Shown: positions 25,300 through 34,632, counted from the stretch's first letter. The stretch: 64,000 nucleotides of DNA from G965197555 sp965197555 (GCA_965197555.1 OZ240213.1:3658001-3722000), one strand, 5' to 3'. Made by a program: numbers and translations. Notes: generated by a model from the letters alone, not told the origin.

Positions 25300-26577
25300 C
25301 TAGTCTCTAACTTGGCCGTTGCCCATGACCACCCACTTGTAGGACGTCAACTCTCTAAGTCCCATTGGCCCTCTAGCATGGAATTTTTGAGTGCTGATTC
25401 CTATCTCTGCGCCCAGCCCGAATTGGGCCCCGTCGGTAAACCGCGTGCTAGCATTCACGAACACGGCCGCGGCGTCCACCTCGTCGAGGAAGCGCATCGC
25501 GGCGGAGTAATCTTCCGTAACTATGGCCTCGGAATGCCCCGAGCCGTAGGTACTTATGTGCTCCAACGCCTCGTCCAGGGAGTCAACCACTTTCACCGCG
25601 GCGGTCAACGATAGAAATTCCTTGCCCCAGTCGTCTTCTTCCGCCGGCATTAGCTTCAAACCAGCGTCCGGTCCCAATACACTCAAGGCCCGTTGGTCGC
25701 AGTGGAGTTCAACCCCCGCGACCGCCAACTGCTTGGCCATATCGGGGAGGAACTTAGGAGCTATCTCAGAGTGCACCAGGACTGTGTCCAGCGCGTTACA
25801 AACGGTAGGTCGCTGCACCTTGGCGTTAAAGACTATGGCCGAGCCCTTTGCCACCTCCGCCTGCCGGTCTACGTAGGTGTGGCAGACGCCAATCCCACCG
25901 GTAACCGCAGGCATGGTGGCGTTTTCGGCCACAAATCGGATCAGGCCGGGGCCGCCCCGGGGAACCAGCAAATCGATGCAGTCTTTCATGCGAAGCATAG
26001 CGTCGACCAGATTACGGTCTGGATTATCGACATACTGGACAGCCCCTTCCGGAGCACCTGCATCGCTTATTGCTCCTTGAATCAACCTCACCAATGCAGA
26101 ATTAGATCGCAGGCTCTCCTTGCCGCCCCGCAGCAAGCAAGCATTCCCAGACTTTAGACAAAGCGCCGAGATATCCACTGTAACGTTGGGGCGGCTCTCA
26201 TAAATACTTCCAACAACTCCCAGAGGGACTCGCCTCTTACCAACCTGGAGACCGTTGGACATAGTTGTCATATCCAGCGTTTCCCCCACCGGGTCGGGCA
26301 ACGCCGCCACGCTGCGTACATCCCTGGCAATGGATTGCAGGCGCTCCGGATTCAATAACAACCGGTCCAACATGGGCGCGGAGAGCCCTTCAGCCTCGGC
26401 GATTTGGTAATCCGCTTGATTGGCCTGCAGAACGACGGACTGGTCGGACTCCAATGCCGCCGCTATCTTAAGCAGGGCCCGGTTCTTAACATCGCTGGAG
26501 AGACGGGCCAGCCTTCCGCTCGCCGCCCGCGCTGCCCGGCCCTTTGCCATGAGATCTTCAATCGTGGCGGTCGTCAT
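25300..26577 (-). CDS. proA: Gamma-glutamyl phosphate reductase ProA
   Basis: ProA reduces gamma-glutamyl phosphate to glutamate semialdehyde with NADPH, the second step of proline synthesis. ATG 26577 with AAGGGGAAC just upstream gives 425 residues. Family signatures: RVPLGVVGSIYESRPNVTVD near residue 113, CLLRGGKESLRSNSALV, LVPRGGPGLIRFVAENA, the catalytic cysteine segment NALDTVLVHSEIAPKFLP preceded by PTVCNALDT, and RFTDGAQFGLGAEIGISTQK near the C-terminus. It lies downstream of proB with a retropepsin-like gene between them. Confidence 0.97.
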   Translation of the reverse strand: MTTATIEDLMAKGRAARAASGRLARLSSDVKNRALLKIAAALESDQSVVLQANQADYQIAEAEGLSAPMLDRLLLNPERLQSIARDVRSVAALPDPVGETLDMTTMSNGLQVGKRRVPLGVVGSIYESRPNVTVDISALCLKSGNACLLRGGKESLRSNSALVRLIQGAISDAGAPEGAVQYVDNPDRNLVDAMLRMKDCIDLLVPRGGPGLIRFVAENATMPAVTGGIGVCHTYVDRQAEVAKGSAIVFNAKVQRPTVCNALDTVLVHSEIAPKFLPDMAKQLAVAGVELHCDQRALSVLGPDAGLKLMPAEEDDWGKEFLSLTAAVKVVDSLDEALEHISTYGSGHSEAIVTEDYSAAMRFLDEVDAAAVFVNASTRFTDGAQFGLGAEIGISTQKFHARGPMGLRELTSYKWVVMGNGQVRD

Positions 26578-26637
26578 GTTCCCCTTCAAATCAATGTCCG
26601 GTTTGGTGACCCAGTCCTAGAGGTTAACGAACATCTG

Positions 26638-27015
26638 TCATCGGATAAGTCCACCCGCCAGTGCCGCAGGGCCGAACGGCCTCGAGGCTTCAATGGTCTC
26701 CGTGACAGGGTCCACCTTCAACCCGAGGACTTCTAGCGCCCTAACACCCATGAGCGGCATGGGGACGTCCATGGCCGCCACGATGACCCCGCCTTCTCTG
26801 TCTCCGATCCGCAGGTAGGCCACGCCGGTCTGTACTTCGATGGTTCGGCTATCCGCCAGCACAACCTTTGACGTGACAGGAAAGGATATGCCCATGGCGG
26901 CACCCAGACCAGCAGGCAGAAAGCTGTAAAAAGCTCCGGTATCCACCAGAAATTCCATATCTCCAAGGCTTTCTTGGCTTGAACCGATTTGGGCGGTTAC
27001 GGTTACCAACCCCAT
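26638..27015 (-). CDS. Retropepsin-like (clan AA) aspartic protease
   Basis: The 125-residue protein has an intact retropepsin signature, MEFLVDTGAFYSFLPAGLG, with D25-T-G as the catalytic triplet, and the matching C-terminal MGVRALEVLGLKVDPVTETI strand (ALxxLGL-x-x-D). Like viral and bacterial retropepsins it would need to dimerise to build an active site. No signal peptide, so it is predicted cytoplasmic. It lies 22 bp after proB and 60 bp before proA on the same strand. Whether it processes a substrate or serves as a small binding fold is unknown. Confidence 0.82.
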   Translation of the reverse strand: MGLVTVTAQIGSSQESLGDMEFLVDTGAFYSFLPAGLGAAMGISFPVTSKVVLADSRTIEVQTGVAYLRIGDREGGVIVAAMDVPMPLMGVRALEVLGLKVDPVTETIEASRPFGPAALAGGLIR

Positions 27016-27037
27016 ATCAACCCCTAGTTGCCATCAG

Positions 27038-28219
27038 CTATAACAGCACCAAGTTGTTGCGGTGCACCACCTCTTCACCGTAGTCATATCCCAATACGCT
27101 GCGGATCTGGTCTGACCGCAGTCCTTGGATGCAGGCAACGTCTGATGACCCGTAGTTGGTGATTCCGCAAGCGATACGGCGGCCTCCGGGTCCCGCGATA
27201 TGGATGATGTCGCCCCGATGGAACTCGCCGTCTACACCCTTGATGCCTGCAGGCAATAAGCTGCCATGGTTGTGTTGTAGCGCCGTGGCAGCTCCAGCGT
27301 CGATGGCCACTGCGCCTCGCTGCGCAATGCTGCTGAGCATCCACCGTTTTCGCGCCTCCAATTTTTCGGCGCCGGGATGGAACAGCGTCCCTACGGGTTC
27401 TCCTCTGGCAGCCCGTTCCACCGCGTTGGGGGCTAACCCATGGCACATAACCATGGAAATCCCAGACGCTGTCACCAGACGGGCCGCTTCGAGCTTGGTG
27501 GGCATTCCGCCTCTAGCCCAGGGATTATGTTCCTTGGTGGCGACTGCCTCGATGCTTGCGTCGACCCGGTCAACCTCGTTTATCAATTGGGCGGAAGGGT
27601 CGACATTAGGGTCGGTGGTATACAGGCCCTCGGTATCGGTGAGGACTAGAAGCAGGTCGGCATCCACCAAGGTGGCCACCAACGCCGACAACCGATCATT
27701 GTCGCCAAATACCTCACCAATTTCATCCACCGCTACAACATCGTTTTCGTTCAATACCGGTACTATCCCCAGATCAAGGAGACCCCACAGGGTGTTACGA
27801 ACGTTCAGGTAGGACTGGCGATCAGCAAAGTCGTTTGTTGTAAGCAGGGTTTGGGCAATCATGACGCCATGAGAAGCAAATAGCTCCTGGTAAGTGTGCA
27901 TCAGTCGGCCCTGACCAACTGCAGCCAGCACTTGCCGCAAAGGAATATTGCGGTCCAGGTTGTGAATAGAAGCGTCCAATGCCTCCATACCAGCCGCGAT
28001 GGCGCCTGAGGTGACCAGCAGAACCTCTGCGAAATCCTCTCTTATGCTACAGATTTGGCGTACCAGGTCGCCGATCACTGCTTGATCAAGAGCTCGATGG
28101 TCCGGCGCCTTGGTAAGCACACTGGTCCCGGCCTTTACCACAATCCGACGGTACCGCAAAGCTGCAGCGTCGGCGCTGTCGGCTTTTACACGCGGGTTGG
28201 ATTGAGGGAAATCAGCCAA
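27038..28219 (-). CDS. proB: Glutamate 5-kinase ProB with PUA domain
   Basis: ProB phosphorylates glutamate to open proline synthesis. TTG 28219 with GGAAGG upstream gives 393 residues; longer frames would begin upstream of the promoter at 28269-28296 and are rejected. Signatures: RIVVKAGTSVLTK near residue 33, VLLVTSGAIAAGME, VPVLNENDVVAVDEI, DNDRLSALVATLVDADLLLV, GGMPTKLEAARLVTASGI, then a C-terminal PUA domain (GVDGEFHRGDIIHIAGPGGR) common in bacterial ProB. It leads the unit proB, retropepsin-like gene, proA, acidic small gene. Confidence 0.95.
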   Translation of the reverse strand: MADFPQSNPRVKADSADAAALRYRRIVVKAGTSVLTKAPDHRALDQAVIGDLVRQICSIREDFAEVLLVTSGAIAAGMEALDASIHNLDRNIPLRQVLAAVGQGRLMHTYQELFASHGVMIAQTLLTTNDFADRQSYLNVRNTLWGLLDLGIVPVLNENDVVAVDEIGEVFGDNDRLSALVATLVDADLLLVLTDTEGLYTTDPNVDPSAQLINEVDRVDASIEAVATKEHNPWARGGMPTKLEAARLVTASGISMVMCHGLAPNAVERAARGEPVGTLFHPGAEKLEARKRWMLSSIAQRGAVAIDAGAATALQHNHGSLLPAGIKGVDGEFHRGDIIHIAGPGGRRIACGITNYGSSDVACIQGLRSDQIRSVLGYDYGEEVVHRNNLVLL

Positions 28220-28268
28220 GGTGAGGTATCCTTCCGTAGGAAACGCAAGAGGGTTTTGCCGGGCCCCA

Positions 28269-28296
28269 ATTATAACACGCCCGCATTCCTTCCCAA
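28269..28296 (-). promoter_or_regulatory. Promoter of the proB-proA operon
   Basis: On the minus strand TTGGGA (28296-28291) and TATAAT (28274-28269) are 16 bp apart. Transcription near 28262 leaves a 40-nt leader to TTG 28219, which is what fixes the proB start. Confidence 0.65.
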
Positions 28297-28329
28297 CCGG
28301 GCCCTTTGGCTCTCGTAGGCCGTGGAAGT

Positions 28330-28416
28330 CCGTTTGTGGTGAGCCCCTCGGCGCAGGCCCAGGCCAGGCTCGTCGAACCATGAACGGGCGGTCCTTAGAC
28401 GAGTTCAGCGCCAACG
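28330..28416. repeat. Degenerate dispersed palindromic repeat
   Basis: CCGTTTGTGGTGAGCCCC at 28330 and GGTCCTTAGACGAGTTCAGC near 28391 are diverged arms of the family at 53471-54000, with a GTCGAACCATGAACGGGC core. The GCGTTAGGTGGA flank at about 28427 recurs after the copy at 33374. Confidence 0.55.
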
Positions 28417-28606
28417 GAAAGGTTCGCGTTAGGTGGAGAACTACAAGGGCCCTGCCGTTCCAGCTGGTGTGCTTGTGTGAGGGCCCTGAAAGGTCATAAA
28501 ATGTAGGCTGGGCTGCGGCTGTACCAGCCCCTTTGGAGTTGCTTCCGGGTTTTGGACCTTGGAGGCGCCTCTTTTTGCAATATTAATCCGGGTGGAAAAG
28601 CTGTCC

Positions 28607-31600
28607 ATGTCCCTGAAAGGTGTTCTTGAGCTAATCAACCGCCATCCCGAGTACCAACTACAGTTGGAACGTGGGACCGGTAGCCCACAAAACCAACCCG
28701 AGGTAACCGTCCAGCAAGGAGCGCGCCCAGCATACATCAGCACTTTTTGGCGCTCCCAACGTACCCCCATGCTCGTCATTACTCCTCGTGCCGAAGATGC
28801 CCGCCGGCTTCACGACCAACTTCAGACCTACCTGGGGGACGAGGAACCGGTGTACCTCTTGCCGGAGTCGGAGGTGCTGCCCTTTGAGAGGTTGGCTGTC
28901 GACGCTGACACTGTAAACCAGAGGCTTACGGCTCTGTCTGCGTTGGCTTCTCCTCTTTTTGACGACACCGGTTTCAAAAAAACCGAAGAGCAGGACTCCA
29001 ACCCACTGGTCGTTGCTTCCATTAACGCCCTTTTACTCAAGACCCTGCCTTCCCGGATCGCGGCTGGTTATAACCCTGATGCCCAGTCTCTTGATGCCTG
29101 GCGAGTTGGCCAACGGGTACGGCTGAACCAGCTCTTAGGTCGCTGGGTAGACTTGGGCTACCGCAGCGAGCCGGTGGTTGAAGGTCCCGGATGCTTCAGT
29201 CACCGAGGCGGCATTATTGACGTATTCCCGCCCAACTCCGACCTGCCCTACAGGATTGAGCTATGGGACGACGAAATCGACACAATCAAGCTGTTCAGCC
29301 CCAATGACCAACGCTCGGTGGGAGAGGCTGAAGAGGTGCGGCTTATACCGGCGCGAGAGCAGCTTCCGAACTTGATTGATCAGTTGGGGGCCAAGGGTCT
29401 TCTATCCGGCATCGATTTTAGTGGCTGCAGCTCTGATGTTCAGGAACGGATGGAAGAGGAGTTGGCAATGCTGTTTGTCAACCCCAACACAGAAACCCTG
29501 TCCCTGTATAACGGCGTCCTAAACCGTTCCAATCCTCTCCATTACTTGTCTGAGCGGAGCATTGTATTGCTCGAGCGCCCCGGCCGGATTGAAGCCGAGG
29601 CTATGGAGTTGGAGGACCGCTGGGAGCGGATGAGATGCAACCGAGAGGAGCGGGGCGAGCTGCCCAAGGGGTTTCCTTCTCCTTATTGGACCTGGAGTCA
29701 GTTTGCAGCCGACCTTGATCAAACTAAGACGGTCGCTCTGCAAAGCTGGCTGAGCTCCGACGAAGACCTCATTTTTGACCCAGCCACCCCTTATTACGGC
29801 CGCATCCAGCAGTTGGCCAGCGACATCCGTCGCTACAATCAAGAAGGCAGGCCGTTGGTTGCTGTCACCCAGCACGCCCGCCGCGTAGCTGAAATATTGG
29901 AGGAAGAAGGCGCTGGGGCCACAATAGCAGATGACATGGAAGACCCTCCGCAACCGGGTCATGCGTATTTGGTACCCGGGTCTCTAAGAGAGGGATGGAC
30001 TATCAAGTCACCTCCGGGTGGGGTCCCTCCACTGACACTGCTCACGGACGCCGAGCTCTTTGGCACCGTAAAAGAGCGACGTTACCGCCGACCCCGCCGG
30101 GTCGAGCACGGACCCCAGGTGGCCCTCTCGGAGTTGGTCCCGGGAAATTTTGTGGTCCACGTGGACCACGGAGTGGCGCGCTTCGCTGGTACCACCAAAA
30201 TCGAGCAGGGTGAAGAAGAAAAGGAATATCTGGTACTGGAGTACGCTGAGTTAGACAAGCTCTATGTACCTACTGAGCACCTGGACCGGGTGTCGGCTTA
30301 CGTTGGCGCGCTGGACCGGCCCCCAACCCTCACCCGCCTTACCAACAACGAATGGGCCCGGGTCAAAGAACGGGTCAAAGGGGCCACCAGGGAGCTCGCC
30401 CAAGAGCTTTTGAAGCTCCACGCCGCCCGGCAGCTCGCCAATGGCCACGATTTCAGCGCCGATACAACCTGGCAGCAGGAGTTGGAGGACGCTTTTCCCT
30501 ATTTGGAGACCCCCGACCAGACAAGAGCGATCAACGATGTTAAGTCCGACATGGAGCAAGTCAAGCCCATGGACCGCCTCATCTGCGGTGATGTGGGTTA
30601 CGGTAAGACCGAAGTGGCGCTTAGGGCAGCATTCAAGTCGGTCAATGACGGAATGCAGGTAGGGCTTCTGGTTCCTACTACTGTACTCGCCCAGCAGCAC
30701 TATGCCACCTTCAGCGAACGTCTCAGCCCTTTCCCGATCCGGGTTGAGGTGCTCAGCCGGTTTAGGACACCAAAAGAACAACGTGAAATAGTTGAAGGGC
30801 TTAAAGACGGAGCGGTAGACATAGTCATCGGGACACATCGTTTGCTCCAAAAAGACGTGGAGTTCAAGAACTTAGGTCTGGCGGTGGTGGACGAGGAACA
30901 ACGGTTTGGCGTGAACCACAAAGAGCAATTGAAGCAGTTGCGCAGGGAGGTGGACGTCCTGACCCTCAGCGCGACTCCAATCCCTCGTACGCTAAATCTG
31001 GCCTTGTCGGGAATACGAGACCTGAGCACCATGGACACCCCGCCTGAAGCCCGTCTGGCGGTGAAAACCTTCGTTTCCGAGTACAGCGACGAGGTCATAA
31101 AAGAAGCCATTTTGCGAGAGATGGAGCGGAACGGCCAATTGTTCTTTCTGCACAATCGGGTTAAGACCATCCAGCAGACTGCGGCCCACCTAGCGGAGTT
31201 GGTCCCTCAGGCGCGGATTCTGGTGGGCCACGGGCAAATGGCTGAGTCTGACCTTGAAGATGTCATGGTGGCCTTCTCTAACGGTGAGGGTGACATCCTG
31301 GTGTGCACGACCATAATCGAATCAGGGCTGGATATGCCTAACGTCAACACGTTGATCATCGACCGCGCCGACCGGTTTGGCCTTTCCCAGCTTTACCAGC
31401 TACGAGGCAGAGTAGGCAGAGGAGATCATCGAGCCTACGCCTATCTGTTGGTACCCCGGGGTAGGCGAGTGACGGAAGCAGCGGAGAAACGAATTCAAGC
31501 CATCCTGGATGCCTCTGAGTTGGGTTCTGGATTCCGTATAGCTATGAGAGACCTGGAGATTCGCGGTGCTGGCAACCTACTGGGCTCCGCTCAAAGTGGC

Positions 31601-32161
31601 CACATCCAAGAGGTCGGGTTGGACCTTTACAGCCAGTTGCTTCAAGAAGCGGTTAGGGAACTACAGGATGGCCAAGACGGCCCTGTTCCCGCCGCTGATC
31701 CAGTGGCAGAGTTGCCCCGTATTGAGTTGCCATTGCCAGCGAGAATCTCTGAAGAATATATATCTCATCTGCCGACTAGGCTGGCGATCTACCAGAAACT
31801 GGCCAGGTTGACTGAACGCGGACAGGTGCCTGCACTCCGAGACGAACTACGCGACCGCTTCGGTCCGTTGCCTGAGGAGACCGAGAATTTACTGGTCCTC
31901 ACCGACCTTCGGGCCTTGGGCGCCGCCGTAGGCCTGGAGTCAGTGACCCACCATGGCCGGGCCATCGTTCTGGCTTTACGGAGTGCGGTAGGCGGCGCGC
32001 GGGCTCCCTTGGAGCGCGCCCTAGGACCTGTTGCCCAGGTCGGGAACCAGCAGATTCAGTTGTCAATGCGCCGTTTGGGAGAAGATTGGGTAGGTCGCCT
32101 ACGTAGAGTCCTGGAGCGAATCCTCGCTTTTCAGCAAAATCTCCAGTCGATCTCCGGCTAG
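28607..32161 (+). CDS. mfd: Transcription-repair coupling factor Mfd
   Basis: Mfd removes RNA polymerase stalled at lesions and recruits UvrA. ATG 28607 (MSLKGVLELINRHP) with GGTGGAAAAG upstream gives 1184 residues; a TTG at 28559 is less likely. Domains in order: UvrB-like N-terminal module (CFSHRGGIIDVFPPN near residue 197), the RNA-polymerase-interacting RID (PGNFVVHVDHGVARFAG near residue 520), superfamily II translocase with Walker A GDVGYGKTEVALRAAF near residue 661, Walker B DEEQRFGV near residue 762, SATPIPRTLNLALSG, QLRGRVGRG, and the TRCF C-terminal domain. A TTGTGT/TAAAAT pair at 28474-28503 (18 bp spacing) may be its promoter. Confidence 0.96.
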   Translation: MSLKGVLELINRHPEYQLQLERGTGSPQNQPEVTVQQGARPAYISTFWRSQRTPMLVITPRAEDARRLHDQLQTYLGDEEPVYLLPESEVLPFERLAVDADTVNQRLTALSALASPLFDDTGFKKTEEQDSNPLVVASINALLLKTLPSRIAAGYNPDAQSLDAWRVGQRVRLNQLLGRWVDLGYRSEPVVEGPGCFSHRGGIIDVFPPNSDLPYRIELWDDEIDTIKLFSPNDQRSVGEAEEVRLIPAREQLPNLIDQLGAKGLLSGIDFSGCSSDVQERMEEELAMLFVNPNTETLSLYNGVLNRSNPLHYLSERSIVLLERPGRIEAEAMELEDRWERMRCNREERGELPKGFPSPYWTWSQFAADLDQTKTVALQSWLSSDEDLIFDPATPYYGRIQQLASDIRRYNQEGRPLVAVTQHARRVAEILEEEGAGATIADDMEDPPQPGHAYLVPGSLREGWTIKSPPGGVPPLTLLTDAELFGTVKERRYRRPRRVEHGPQVALSELVPGNFVVHVDHGVARFAGTTKIEQGEEEKEYLVLEYAELDKLYVPTEHLDRVSAYVGALDRPPTLTRLTNNEWARVKERVKGATRELAQELLKLHAARQLANGHDFSADTTWQQELEDAFPYLETPDQTRAINDVKSDMEQVKPMDRLICGDVGYGKTEVALRAAFKSVNDGMQVGLLVPTTVLAQQHYATFSERLSPFPIRVEVLSRFRTPKEQREIVEGLKDGAVDIVIGTHRLLQKDVEFKNLGLAVVDEEQRFGVNHKEQLKQLRREVDVLTLSATPIPRTLNLALSGIRDLSTMDTPPEARLAVKTFVSEYSDEVIKEAILREMERNGQLFFLHNRVKTIQQTAAHLAELVPQARILVGHGQMAESDLEDVMVAFSNGEGDILVCTTIIESGLDMPNVNTLIIDRADRFGLSQLYQLRGRVGRGDHRAYAYLLVPRGRRVTEAAEKRIQAILDASELGSGFRIAMRDLEIRGAGNLLGSAQSGHIQEVGLDLYSQLLQEAVRELQDGQDGPVPAADPVAELPRIELPLPARISEEYISHLPTRLAIYQKLARLTERGQVPALRDELRDRFGPLPEETENLLVLTDLRALGAAVGLESVTHHGRAIVLALRSAVGGARAPLERALGPVAQVGNQQIQLSMRRLGEDWVGRLRRVLERILAFQQNLQSISG

Positions 32162-32256
32162 TCCGCGGTCATCGTCGTCTGGGTCATTGGAGGGCTATAG
32201 TACCCGTGTCGTCGTTCCGGCTGGAAGAAATGCAGGATTTTATTCGGAGGCTAAGT

Positions 32257-32877
32257 ATGCGGGTGGCCTCTCCTATGGATCAGACCTCGAATCGAGCCAA
32301 TAAGAGAAGAGTCAGGATTTCTGGATTCTTGTCGAAGCCTCTAGCCGCTGCTCTGCTGCTCTCAGTTGCTGTGGTGCTCTTAATTGCTTGTGGTGCAGCG
32401 GTGGGGTCCACTTCCAATGGCGCTAATCCAGCGGGTGACCAAGCCACCAATTTCGATTTCACCCTATACCAGGGCAAGGAGGTGCTGGGCGGATCGGATC
32501 TAAACTTATCTCAGATCACCGGAAAACCCATCGTCCTGAATTTTTGGGCCGGCCTGTGTCCGCCATGCCGTGCCGAAATGCCCGACTTTCAACGGTTCTA
32601 CGAAGAGCACAGCGACGAAGTCACTCTGCTGGGAATTGATGTAGGAAAGTTCACCGGACTAGGAAACGAGAAAGACGCCAAAGATCTTTTGGCGGAACTC
32701 GACGTCACCTACCCGGCCGGGTTCACCGATGATGTTAGTGTGATCCCGAGCTATAGGGTCCTTGGAATGCCAACCACTGTCTTCATTAGCGCTGACGGCA
32801 CTATATTTAGGACGTGGAATGGAATACTTGATCAAGAGGTGCTGGAGGAACAAACTCGCGCTTTGCTAGGACTCTAA
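32257..32877 (+). CDS. TlpA/ResA-like thioredoxin-fold lipoprotein
   Basis: ATG 32257 has GGAGG 6 nt upstream and gives 206 residues. A basic N-terminus and hydrophobic stretch AAALLLSVAVVLLIACGAAV end in a lipobox (LLIAC), so the domain is predicted to be lipid-anchored on the outer face. The thioredoxin-like domain has ITGKPIVLNFWAGLCPPCRA with a C-P-P-C redox pair, LLGIDVGKF, and the cis-Pro loop VLGMPTTVFISADG. It probably acts as a thiol reductant for cytochrome or other exported proteins. It follows mfd by 95 bp, likely separately transcribed. Confidence 0.88.
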   Translation: MRVASPMDQTSNRANKRRVRISGFLSKPLAAALLLSVAVVLLIACGAAVGSTSNGANPAGDQATNFDFTLYQGKEVLGGSDLNLSQITGKPIVLNFWAGLCPPCRAEMPDFQRFYEEHSDEVTLLGIDVGKFTGLGNEKDAKDLLAELDVTYPAGFTDDVSVIPSYRVLGMPTTVFISADGTIFRTWNGILDQEVLEEQTRALLGL

Positions 32878-33093
32878 ATGGCGCATTCAGCGGCCTTCTG
32901 CGTTTCTGAAGGTTCTCCCGAGACGATCCGGGTCTAAGGACTGTAGCCCAGCCAGGAATGATCCATTCCCTTTGGGCTGACGGATCACTACAACTAGAAT
33001 ACCCCCAGAAAAGCGAAAACATCGCAACACAACTGGCCTGTATAATAGGCTCCCAGGGTCCTAGAAAGCCAAGCCAATTATTCACTTGTTCGT

Positions 33094-33168
33094 CGGGGTG
33101 TGGCCCAGTGGAAGGGCGCCACGTTCGGGACGTGGAGGTCGGTGGTTCGAATCCACTCACCCCGACCA
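33094..33168 (+). tRNA. tRNA-Pro (anticodon CGG)
   Basis: A complete cloverleaf: acceptor CGGGGTG pairs with CACCCCG (33158-33164), D stem GCCC/GGGC, anticodon stem CCACG/CGTGG with loop TTCGGGA (anticodon CGG), T arm GGTGG-TTCGAAT-CCACT, and an encoded A-CCA end (33165-33168). TATAAT at 33041-33046 is a candidate -10 box. The downstream 1.5 kb is decayed sequence, but no repeat of the tRNA 3' end was seen that would mark it as an integration site. Confidence 0.95.
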
Positions 33169-33373
33169 CTACCAATCTGCGATCCTCGGTCTACGTTGCC
33201 AACAGTTAACCTTAAGCCTCCAACATTGGACCTACTTGCTCGTTCAAAAATGTAAACTTCACCCAGTTCGCCGCTCGTTACAAGCGGTCCAAGCCGTAGG
33301 TACAGTCAAGTCAAGTAGGCCTGTCAATTCTCTTAGGCTCTCGGAATTCGGTTCGGGTGGGTCCGTTGGCACC

Positions 33374-33443
33374 GCCCTTCGACAAGCTCAGGACAGGCTT
33401 TTGGAACATGAACAGGCGGCCTAGACAAGCTCTGGGCGAACGG
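33374..33443. repeat. Dispersed palindromic repeat copy
   Basis: CCCTTCGACAAGCTCAGGAC and, after a spacer with GGAACATGAACAGGCGG, the second arm CTAGACAAGCTCTGGGCGAA. Same family as 53471-54000. The flank TACGTTAGGTGGA (about 33450) is shared with the copy near 28416. Confidence 0.65.
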
Positions 33444-33496
33444 GGCATTTACGTTAGGTGGAAAAGACCGCGGTGGCGCAAGGGATACTAGGGGGC

Positions 33497-33901
33497 ATGG
33501 TCCTGAAAGAGCTAGTGCGCCTCCGTCGTTCGGGATAAATCGCAGCGGGGCTGCTAGTTGGCGCAGTTGTAATCACCGCGGTATTAGAGGTCAACACTTA
33601 CTACATCCGGGACTTGGTCATCGGGCAGATCTATATGGATAAGCCTCACCGGGTACCCTGCGACAAGCGGCCTACACCCGTCGAAGTGCAGCGAGTCATT
33701 GATCAACAAGCGCAGATCGTCAGTCAGATAGAGTCCTTTAACCCTGGGTTCGTCCGGGTGACAATCAATACTATGAGTTGCCCAGGCAAGGCGGACATCC
33801 GAATCCTATATGCATCCAAGCGCGACCGTGAGGCGATGAGTTCGATCATAGGAGACGGGAAGTACTTCTTTGGAGTCCCTTTTCAGATGCGCAACACATA
33901 G
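33497..33901 (+). pseudogene. Small membrane-anchored protein gene interrupted by in-frame TAA
   Basis: ATG 33497 reads MVLKELVRLRRSG, then TAA (33536-33538), then continues in the same frame with IAAGLLVGAVVITAVLEVNT as a transmembrane helix and YYIRDLVIGQIYMDKPHRVP, PVEVQRVIDQQAQIVSQIES, NTMSCPGKADIRILYASKRD, ending at 33901. Basic residues before the helix and the 134-codon length make one gene with a nonsense codon the simplest reading. Translation could restart at TTG 33614 but would lose the helix. No family recognised. It may be real decay or a base-call error. Confidence 0.55.
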
Positions 33902-34279
33902 TGGTTGAAGAAGGCAACCTCCTAAATGTGTCATGCCTCTAATGGCTGGTGGTGCCACATGGTTCACTTGCTGAACCTCCGTGAGTCGCTAAGTGAGCAT
34001 TCACTACGGCGGCAATACGGCGAAATTAGAGCGCAACGGTTGAGAGCGCCGCCCCGAGTCCTTCTTCGAGCTGATAACGACCCTCCGGGCCTGGGAAGGA
34101 GGAGTCGGTCAGGTCCGTCCTGCCCCAATAGCTAGAGACAGGTCTCCGCTCTTAAATGCGACTTCGTCTCCCTATCGAGCAACCGAATCTTGGGTATCTG
34201 TCCCCACAGTGCACGGAGAACGATAATTTCTCGAAGATGCTCAGGAAAGTTTGACAGAGACTGACCTGTAAACTAACTT
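33902..34279. other. Non-coding, apparently decayed stretch
   Basis: No frame with start, ribosome site and plausible composition is seen. From about 34217 the plus strand faintly resembles the DUF1501 segment just upstream of the recognisable remnant (NDNFSKMLRKV versus VILIFSEFGRRI in the intact gene at 58627), so the pseudogene may extend into this stretch. Confidence 0.4.
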
Positions 34280-34523
34280 ATGGCACCGGCTGTGACCATG
34301 GCTCCGGCGGGTCCGCTTTCGTGATTGGCAGTCTGGTGAACAGTGGTTTCTACGGAGACTTTCCTTCCCTCCGAGACGGGGCCCGTTGGAGGGGGACCTC
34401 CACTTCAACAACGACTTCCGGCCCTCCTACTCGACGATTCTCGACAAGTGGTTTGGTCTGGACCCGGTGCCCATCACCAACGGGCATTTCGAACAATTCG
34501 AATTCATCCCGACGCGACCTTAA
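34280..34523 (+). pseudogene. Frameshifted 3' remnant of a DUF1501 gene
   Basis: The first part reads DHGSGGSAFVIGSLVNSG and FYGDFPSLRD, then the frame shifts near 34390 and continues GDLHFNNDFRPSYSTILDKW, FGLDPVPITNGHFEQFEFIP and TAA at 34521. The intact DUF1501 gene at 58627 ends SDHGSGGVAFLIGGSVNGGM, YGDYPSLKE, GDLRSNNDFRNTYTSVLEQC, LGLDAPSIVNGQFETFELIR. The order and spacing match, so this is the degraded C-terminal third of a paralogue. Confidence 0.8.
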
Positions 34524-34601
34524 TCCTGTGGGAATTGAGGGGCAGCCCACGCATCGGTTAAAGTCACCCTCTTTTACAAAAGTTTTGGGCTTGGAAACGG
34601 T

Positions 34602-34632
34602 TTGTAATATAACCGGTAATATCTGATATAAT
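34602..34632 (+). promoter_or_regulatory. Extended -10 promoter of the zinc-ribbon gene
   Basis: TGATATAAT (34624-34632) is an extended -10 box with perfect TATAAT; TTGTAA (34602-34607) is a possible -35 with 19-bp spacing. The leader to ATG 34743 would be about 105 nt. Confidence 0.6.

Noticed and set aside
28220..28414. 65-codon extension of proB
   Set aside because: It would start upstream of the promoter at 28269-28296 and overlaps a palindromic repeat.
33094..33168. tRNA-Pro as an integration site for a mobile element
   Set aside because: No repeat of the tRNA 3' end and no integrase gene were found downstream.
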